Shown here in pieces: positions 58,693-64,000 of a stretch of 64,000 nt of DNA. The notes beneath the pieces are model-generated. The model made no database searches and had not been told where the DNA came from. It saw nothing but the letters and a program-made list of their open reading frames with translations. The translations under genes were made by a program, and so were the position numbers. Source of the DNA: an uncultured Lachnospiraceae bacterium (lineage in GTDB: Bacteria > Bacillota > Clostridia > Lachnospirales > Lachnospiraceae); contig CAJUJK010000002.1 of the NCBI GenBank assembly GCA_910586705.1, positions 124,001 through 188,000 of the forward strand, given 5' to 3'. Numbering within the stretch: the first letter of the stretch is position 1; every line of letters starts with the position of its first letter.

Positions 58693-60522
58693 TCAGACGG
58701 AGAACTGCCCGACACCGCCCACAAGCTGATCCACGTCGCCCTTCAGATCCTCTACCATTTCCTTGGATCTTGCCACAATCTGTCCCAGCTCCTCTGTCAT
58801 GGCGGAAGTCTCCTCGGAGGAAGCTGCATTGTCCTGCGCCAGAGAGTTCAACGTATCGAGCACCGTGGTAATGCCCTGTCTCTGTGTCTCAATCTCCTCC
58901 GTCATGGCTTCTATGTTCACGATGGATGCCATACACTGATCCAGATTCGTGTACAGCTCCGCAAAGATGCTCTGCGTATCGTTCAAGACATTCACCTGAC
59001 GTTCTACCGTCCCGTTCACCTTCTCCATGATCTGCAGGGACTGTACCGACTTGCTCACCAGATCATTGATAATATTGGAAATCTGGCTTACCGACTGGGT
59101 AGACTGGTTTGCCAATGCCCCGATCTCCGTAGCTACCACAGCAAAGCCCTTGCCGCTTTCCCCGGCGCGTGCCGCCTCAATGGATGCGTTTAACGCCAGC
59201 AGGTTAGTCTGTTCTGCGATCGCGTCGATCAGACCTGCCGCCTGCTTGATCGCATCCGCCGCCTCGTTGGTCGCTTCGGCATGCTCGTGCATACTTACCA
59301 CGTCTTCCTTCGTGCGCATATTTGCCTGCACCAGCTCCTGCAGCTTGTCGGAGCACTCTCTGCTCAGCTTTCTCATGGAATCGGAGTTGTCACGCAGATC
59401 CGCCACTTCCTTCGTGGTCTTGTCAATGCCCTCCGCGATTTTATTCACCTCGCCGGTAGCATCCGACGTGGAAGCCGCCTGCGCGGTGATATTTTTGGCA
59501 ATTTCCTCCACCGCGATGTCCACTTCCCCGATGGATTTCTCCATCTGCTGGAAGCTCTCCTCAAACTCTATCGTCATATCCTCCACTTTATGTGCCGTGC
59601 CCGCAATCGCCATGATGAGACCATGAATCTTCTCTCTTGCCGTATTCAGGCTATCCGCCGCCACGCCCATCTCGTTTCTCTGCTTCACTTCCACATCCGC
59701 CGTCAGATCTCCCTCAGAAATGCTGACCGCGAAATCTTTTACCCTGCGAAGAGGCACAACCAGAAATTCTCCGACAATAAAGGATACCACCACCGTGACG
59801 ATCAGCAGAATGGCGAGACATCCCGACATCATCGCACAGGAATTGTGAAACTGCTTCGTGATCGAAGCCTCCACCTCCAGCATCTGCGCATTCATATCAT
59901 CCACATAGTTGCCCGTGGAAACCGCCCAGCCCCACGGCTCGAAATAGCCGGAGTACGCCACCTTGGGCGCAACGGTCACACCGTCCGCCTTGGTAAAGGA
60001 AAACTGGTTATAACCGCCCTTCTCCGCCGACTGGCACACTTTCATAATGGACTGGATAATCATAATGCCGTCCTGATCCTGCAGGTCGTAACGGTTGTTC
60101 CCCTCCTGCTCCGGCAGAATCGGGTGCATCACCAGTATGTAATCTTTGTCATCTATCCAGAAATAGCCGCTGTCGTCGTCCCGGTAACGCATGGCGCGGA
60201 CGATCTCAGCCGCATCCGCTTTCGCCTCTTCCTCGGTCATCTCCCCTGCAGCCACCTTGTCATATTCCGCCTGCAGGATCGCCAGTACGCTCTGCACCTG
60301 CGACTTGATCTCTGTCCGGTATCCGTCGTCCATCGCTTTCGCATACTCTTCATAGGCGCCGTTGGAAATGTTTTTCATCGCCAGAATACCGATCAGACCG
60401 ACCGCACAGCCGATCACAATTCCCAGTGATGCGCAGACTAAGATGAGCGTTGTCTTTAAGCTTTTTGTTCTACCCTGTTTCTTGTCCAATTCCTCCACAT
60501 CCTTCCCCGTAAGATTGTTCAT
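58693..60522 (-). CDS. Methyl-accepting chemotaxis protein with a Cache sensor
   Basis: About 609 residues. One membrane segment near residues 30-52, a periplasmic-type single Cache domain (sCache_2-like: SGYFWIDDKDYILVMHP, YFEPWGWAVSTGNYVDD), a second segment near 230-250, a HAMP domain (VVPLRRVKDFAVSISEGDLTA), and a full signalling domain with the tip EQTNLLALNASIEAARAGESG. The start is uncertain: ATG 60522 is 18 bases from AAAGGAG, and ATT or TTG codons upstream are alternatives. It senses a small organic ligand and controls flagellar rotation through CheA. Confidence 0.92.
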   Translation of the reverse strand: MNNLTGKDVEELDKKQGRTKSLKTTLILVCASLGIVIGCAVGLIGILAMKNISNGAYEEYAKAMDDGYRTEIKSQVQSVLAILQAEYDKVAAGEMTEEEAKADAAEIVRAMRYRDDDSGYFWIDDKDYILVMHPILPEQEGNNRYDLQDQDGIMIIQSIMKVCQSAEKGGYNQFSFTKADGVTVAPKVAYSGYFEPWGWAVSTGNYVDDMNAQMLEVEASITKQFHNSCAMMSGCLAILLIVTVVVSFIVGEFLVVPLRRVKDFAVSISEGDLTADVEVKQRNEMGVAADSLNTAREKIHGLIMAIAGTAHKVEDMTIEFEESFQQMEKSIGEVDIAVEEIAKNITAQAASTSDATGEVNKIAEGIDKTTKEVADLRDNSDSMRKLSRECSDKLQELVQANMRTKEDVVSMHEHAEATNEAADAIKQAAGLIDAIAEQTNLLALNASIEAARAGESGKGFAVVATEIGALANQSTQSVSQISNIINDLVSKSVQSLQIMEKVNGTVERQVNVLNDTQSIFAELYTNLDQCMASIVNIEAMTEEIETQRQGITTVLDTLNSLAQDNAASSEETSAMTEELGQIVARSKEMVEDLKGDVDQLVGGVGQFSV

Positions 60523-60730
60523 AAAAACAATATTATTATACTCCTTTCCCGACAATTTTTCAAGCGTAACCGCATAAATGCGGGTGTGCCGGGCATCGTC
60601 AAAATAATTCCCGCCAAACTATTTTCCCCGCGCCCATATTTGTGCTATACTTAAAGAACGCAGGACGGCCTGCCTGCGGATTTCGGCGCTTCAGATACGC
60701 CAAATATTTCATTTGGGGAGGATTCCAGTT

Positions 60731-61546
60731 ATGTATCATTTTACTGACGACTGCCTGATCGGTGTGGAGGAGATCGACAACGAGCACAGGGAACTGTTCC
60801 GCATCATAAACGAAACGCAGGAACTGTTAGATAACCAGATTTTAAATGACAAATACGACCGCATTCTGGAGACGGTGGACCGTCTTGACAGGTACGCGGA
60901 AGAACATTTCCGGCACGAGGAAGCTTACATGGAAAGCATACACCACCCGGAACTGGCGCTGCAGAAGAAACAGCACCTTTTCTTCTGTGACAAAATAAAC
61001 GGCATTACAAACTCTTTTTCCTCCGACAACGCGCAGCAGGAAATGCTGGATGATCTGCTGCGGTATCTTGTGACATGGCTCTACCGCCACATCATCAGCT
61101 CCGATCTGATGATCGGCAAATTGAAGCCCTCAGAAGACCGAACCGCGCCGGAGTTTAACGATACCTATCTGACAAACATTCCGCTGATCGACAAGGAGCA
61201 CCGGGAACTGTTCCGCATCATCGGGGATGTGTACCGCGTTATGACGGATGAACTTGCTTTCGACAAATACGACGAGATCGTCCATCTTCTCGAAGAACTG
61301 AGGGATTACACGAAATTCCATTTTCAGGACGAGGAAATGTATATGGAAAGCATCCACTATGACGGGCTGGAGGCACAGAAACGGGCGCATGAAGCATTTG
61401 TATCGAGACTGGAAGAAATGGATCTGGAACATGTCGATGAAAACCAGCAGGAGACGCTTGAGGATCTCATGGAGTTCCTGACCGAGTGGCTGGTGAACCA
61501 CATCTTACATACCGACAAGAAAATTCCGACAGGGGCGCCAAATTAG
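60731..61546 (+). CDS. Tandem bacteriohemerythrin-like protein
   Basis: 271 residues from ATG 60731 (GGAGG nine bases upstream) made of two hemerythrin domains (about 1-130 and 140-265). Each has the first iron ligand in (N/K)EHRELFRII, HF..(H/D)EE.YM with histidine and glutamate, a final histidine, and HI..(S/T)D. In both, the first histidine of the usual HxxxH is glutamine (QKKQH, QKRAH). Hemerythrins bind oxygen or iron at a diiron site; in anaerobes they may protect against oxygen or NO. It stands alone opposite the chemoreceptor gene. Confidence 0.85.
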   Translation: MYHFTDDCLIGVEEIDNEHRELFRIINETQELLDNQILNDKYDRILETVDRLDRYAEEHFRHEEAYMESIHHPELALQKKQHLFFCDKINGITNSFSSDNAQQEMLDDLLRYLVTWLYRHIISSDLMIGKLKPSEDRTAPEFNDTYLTNIPLIDKEHRELFRIIGDVYRVMTDELAFDKYDEIVHLLEELRDYTKFHFQDEEMYMESIHYDGLEAQKRAHEAFVSRLEEMDLEHVDENQQETLEDLMEFLTEWLVNHILHTDKKIPTGAPN

Positions 61547-61557
61547 CGCCCCTTTTT
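61532..61557 (+). terminator. Rho-independent terminator after the hemerythrin gene
   Basis: GGGGCGC and GCGCCCC form a 7-bp stem with a 7-base loop followed by TTTTT. The stem overlaps the last codons and stop of the gene. Confidence 0.9.
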
Positions 61558-61585
61558 CAACCTCATTATTTGACCATACTGTCTA

Positions 61586-62399
61586 TCACAGCATTTCCAG
61601 ACATTCCACCTGTCCTTTGTCGCTGAGCAGGAACAGCTCGTTTCCGTGCACGACAATATTTCTGCATATGCCCTTTGTCTTTTTCTTCGGCATCCGTTCC
61701 TCCCCTGTATTTTTATCCACACAGTACAGGTAATTATCTTCCGCCGCAAAGAAAAGCCTGTCCCCGTCTATGACTGCCTTCGTCGATACGCCGCCTCCGA
61801 CATTTACGGAAAATATCTCTGTGAGCGCATTGTCTGAAGTTATCTCATAGCATGTCATGTTGCCCGCTCTGGCATCAATCACCGCATCCGCGTCGCCGAT
61901 ATACATCCTGTCCTTCTCAAATACCGCTTCGTTATATAACTTTCCCTTCGCCTCTCTCTCATAGAGCAGTTCACCCTTCTGTGAATCCAGAATATAGAAT
62001 TTCCCCGGTATTTTTATCAAGGCAAAAAACCGCAAAATCTGACACATAAAACCGGTCGCCATCTAAAGCCATCTTAAAGGAAGCGTTCTTCGGAAAAAGC
62101 TCTGTCGCCCAGCAGATACGCCCGTCCAGACTGACGCAGACCGCCATACCTCTAAAAGTTGTGAGATAGATTTTTCCGTCCTCATGTATCCCCGCCGTTC
62201 TCACCACATGTTTCTCTTCAAAAACCACCCTGACTTCCTGTGTCTTTACATTTAACGCAAGCAGCACGGAGTCAAAAGCGCTCAGCCCGAGGGAAAGTGT
62301 GAAATATATGGTATCGCCTTCCATAAAATAATCGTTTGACACCATAGGACCTTTCAATCCCTTTTTATAGTTGTACGTCCATTTCGTTTTCAGCTTCAT
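61586..62399 (-). pseudogene. Frameshifted PQQ-type beta-propeller protein gene
   Basis: Two frames join to about 270 residues of blade-like repeats (FYVSDFAVFCLDKNTGE, FYILDSQKGELLYERE, LYCVDKNTGEE, LFFAAEDN). The first runs from ATG 62399 (AGGAGG eight bases upstream) to a stop at 61971; the second continues from about 62010 to 61586. The switch coincides with a run of four G at 62004-62007 (minus strand); loss of one G restores one frame. No signal peptide is seen. It may be a real pseudogene, a slippage site or a sequencing error. Function unknown; it lies downstream of a flagellin gene. Confidence 0.7.
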
Positions 62400-62546
62400 C
62401 TGCCTGTCCTCCTGTTTCACCTCAAGGTACTGTCATTCTATCACAGATACGCATGAGATTCCACCTGCACATCATTTTGCGATCCTCCGCCGGTCGTATG
62501 GCAGAAGTCACACAGGCAGAACCGCTCTGGGCAAAAAGCCGGACCG

Positions 62547-64000
62547 CTACTGCAGCAGCGACAAAACATACTGCGAAGCAGAATTTGCCTGCGTCAGCAT
62601 ACTGACTCCTGCCTGCAGCAATATATTCTGATTGGAAAAAGCCAGCATTTCTTTCGCCACATCGGTGTCCCGCAGTCTGGATTCCGCCGCCTGTGTATTC
62701 TCCTGCGTGTTATCCCGCATATGATATGCATGCTCCAGACGGTTCTGCATGGCGCCGTATGTGGTTCTTCTTTCATTTAAAGATACCAGCGCCTTTTTCG
62801 TTATCTCCATCGTCCTGTCTGCCTGTTCCTGCGTTTTCGCCCCCGCCCGGTACAGTTTCAGGGAAAACGTATTGACCCCGAAACGCGGGATCGTTGTGCG
62901 GTCGCCGTCCTGTGCGCTGCATCGGATATTAATGCCGTTATCCACGATTTCTCTCACAAACTCCGTATCAAAAGTGGGGCGGACCGCCACGTTTCTGTTT
63001 TCGCTTCCACCTACGTTCATCCGGGTATAATCCTGCGCATTGAGCTGGACCTTTGACTGGTTGAGCATCTTATCAAAGGCATACACCGCGTAACTGTCAC
63101 GCGCTTCCCCGTATTCCGCAACCTGATTGCCCTGTTGATCCCGATAAGTCACGGACAGATCGAATCGTTTCGTATCTGGTACTGTCCCGTGAAGCGCCGG
63201 ATCATATTTCTCGTAATACGGATTGCCTCCCACATCCGTCAGCTCCACATACGCGCCCGCATTGTTCTGCTGCATTTCCACAACAATGCTGTCCTCAAAA
63301 TCGGCAAAAGAATAGATATAAGATGTGGACACATACCCACCGCCGTCATCTTTTAACTGAAAACTAAACCGGTCCATCTCTATGCTGCTGAAAGGCCAGT
63401 CTCCAAACGTTGCGTTGGGCGCCGGCTCTGTGTCCTCCCGGTTGTCATATATGTAGAGTACCCCGTCCTTAGACGCGTACTGCGTAAAATGGAAATCAAA
63501 ACACCCGGAAGTGACATCTACAATCGCGTCCGCAAGCTTCGCAGCCGTATCAACGCCCGCCGCCTTCAGCGTATCCAGATCCAATGTCAGTTTATAATTT
63601 TCCCCGTCCGCCTCAAACTTATATCCATATCCCTGCGACGTGGTTTTATCCGATCCGCCGTTTGCAAAAACGATGCTGTAATGCTTGTCGCATGTTTTAC
63701 AGGTAGAGTTAAAACCGCTGCCGGACAGACTGTCCAGATTGATGGTTCCCGCACCCATCCCCTTGAAGTCAATCGTCGCTGCCGGGTAGGTTTTCCCCAC
63801 TTTCCCAATATCCGCCAGCGGTCCGTTCCCAAGCTTCATATCCGGCGTAATGGTAATCACCTGATCAAAATACCCGGATGTTGTGATATGATCAGCCCCC
63901 ACCAGATCCGACAGGCTCTTGTGTGGCGTTCTGGGCGCCTGCGGATCCTTGCCCGCGAGAGCCAGCGATATTTTGTCTTTCAGCACATAATCCGCATATT
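62547..64000 (-). CDS. Flagellin, 3' part (5' end outside the window)
   Basis: The frame is open to the last base, so the N-terminal D0/D1 helices lie outside the window; a GTG at 63986 is not needed as a start. The C-terminal ~85 residues are a flagellin D1/D0 end: NRLEHAYHMRDNTQENTQAAES, DTDVAKEMLAFSNQNILLQAG and ASQYVLSLLQ. The ~400 visible residues before it form an unusually large surface domain, including a CKTCDKH segment; cysteines are rare in flagellins. It builds the flagellar filament, fitting the chemoreceptors nearby. Confidence 0.88.
   Translation of the reverse strand, partial: YADYVLKDKISLALAGKDPQAPRTPHKSLSDLVGADHITTSGYFDQVITITPDMKLGNGPLADIGKVGKTYPAATIDFKGMGAGTINLDSLSGSGFNSTCKTCDKHYSIVFANGGSDKTTSQGYGYKFEADGENYKLTLDLDTLKAAGVDTAAKLADAIVDVTSGCFDFHFTQYASKDGVLYIYDNREDTEPAPNATFGDWPFSSIEMDRFSFQLKDDGGGYVSTSYIYSFADFEDSIVVEMQQNNAGAYVELTDVGGNPYYEKYDPALHGTVPDTKRFDLSVTYRDQQGNQVAEYGEARDSYAVYAFDKMLNQSKVQLNAQDYTRMNVGGSENRNVAVRPTFDTEFVREIVDNGINIRCSAQDGDRTTIPRFGVNTFSLKLYRAGAKTQEQADRTMEITKKALVSLNERRTTYGAMQNRLEHAYHMRDNTQENTQAAESRLRDTDVAKEMLAFSNQNILLQAGVSMLTQANSASQYVLSLLQ

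Noticed and set aside
690..63832. CRISPR arrays, tRNA and rRNA genes
   Set aside because: No regularly spaced repeat array, tRNA cloverleaf or rRNA segment was noticed on reading; a covariance-model search would be needed to exclude a small RNA gene.

Overview
This 64-kb window looks like a chromosomal segment of a motile, Gram-positive, low-to-mid GC Clostridia member, most likely family Lachnospiraceae. The evidence is Firmicutes gene order (yceD-rpmF-plsX-acpP-rnc-smc-ftsY, ylxM-ffh-rpsP-khpA-rimM-trmD, rplS-lepB-rbgA-lepB-rnhB), strong AGGAGG ribosome sites, a flagellin and FlhB/FliK-like genes. No rRNA, tRNA, CRISPR array or intact insertion sequence was seen. Most genes are on the minus strand, and no gene-free stretch exceeds 300 bases.

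Layout. (1) 1-2006: the 3' part of metF and a sodium:neurotransmitter-symporter-type transporter on the plus strand. (2) 2080-13639: an accessory island of unrecognised paralogous proteins on the minus strand. Several begin with an MGIxGIG-type N-terminus, others with MxQVGLNNYQ. Upstream of them sits an AgrC/AgrA-like histidine kinase and LytTR regulator pair. A tandem motif (TTGCAC-N4-TGACTAT twice, 20-bp period) lies before the regulator and before two of the island transcripts, and is probably the regulator's operator. The island shows duplication, two frameshifts, an orphan 16-codon N-terminal mini-gene, a copy of the kinase 3' end and the wreck of an Rpn/PD-(D/E)XK transposase gene. (3) 13825-18356: gpsA, plsY, der, and a long PRPP-synthetase homologue with its own promoter and terminator. 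(4) 18418-21972: an OmpR-type two-component system. (5) 22061-28827: pgeF, yraN, the ylqH (FlhB C-domain) and ylqG (FliK-like) pair, rnhB, two signal peptidases around rbgA, and rplS. (6) 28933-35469: a 2-aminoethylphosphonate pathway inserted between rplS and trmD: PEP mutase fused to a cytidylyltransferase, phosphonopyruvate decarboxylase, AEP transaminase, a CTP-transferase like PntC, and a 626-residue fusion of a YidC/Oxa1-like membrane domain to a CDP-glycerol-type polymer transferase. (7) 35515-39229: the trmD-to-ylxM operon. (8) 39394-46035: a lipoprotein, two membrane-anchored XRE regulators, and an ABC transporter with a Bce-like two-component system. (9) 46154-52046: a short soluble PocR chemoreceptor-like protein, a C39-like peptidase, a GH25 protein, a YitT protein, ilvA and ftsY. 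(10) 52060-58489: smc back to yceD. (11) 58693-64000: a Cache chemoreceptor, a tandem hemerythrin, a frameshifted beta-propeller gene and the 3' part of a flagellin gene running off the edge.

How it fits together. Regions 5, 7 and 10 are pieces of one ancestral housekeeping block for translation, secretion, lipid synthesis and chromosome upkeep, opened by cell-surface and signalling insertions. The phosphonate cluster reads as a complete route from phosphoenolpyruvate to CMP-aminoethylphosphonate and then to a surface polymer or lipid. The most distinctive material is the LytTR-linked paralog island and the YidC-transferase fusion. All functional statements come from reading motifs by eye; no database search was possible.
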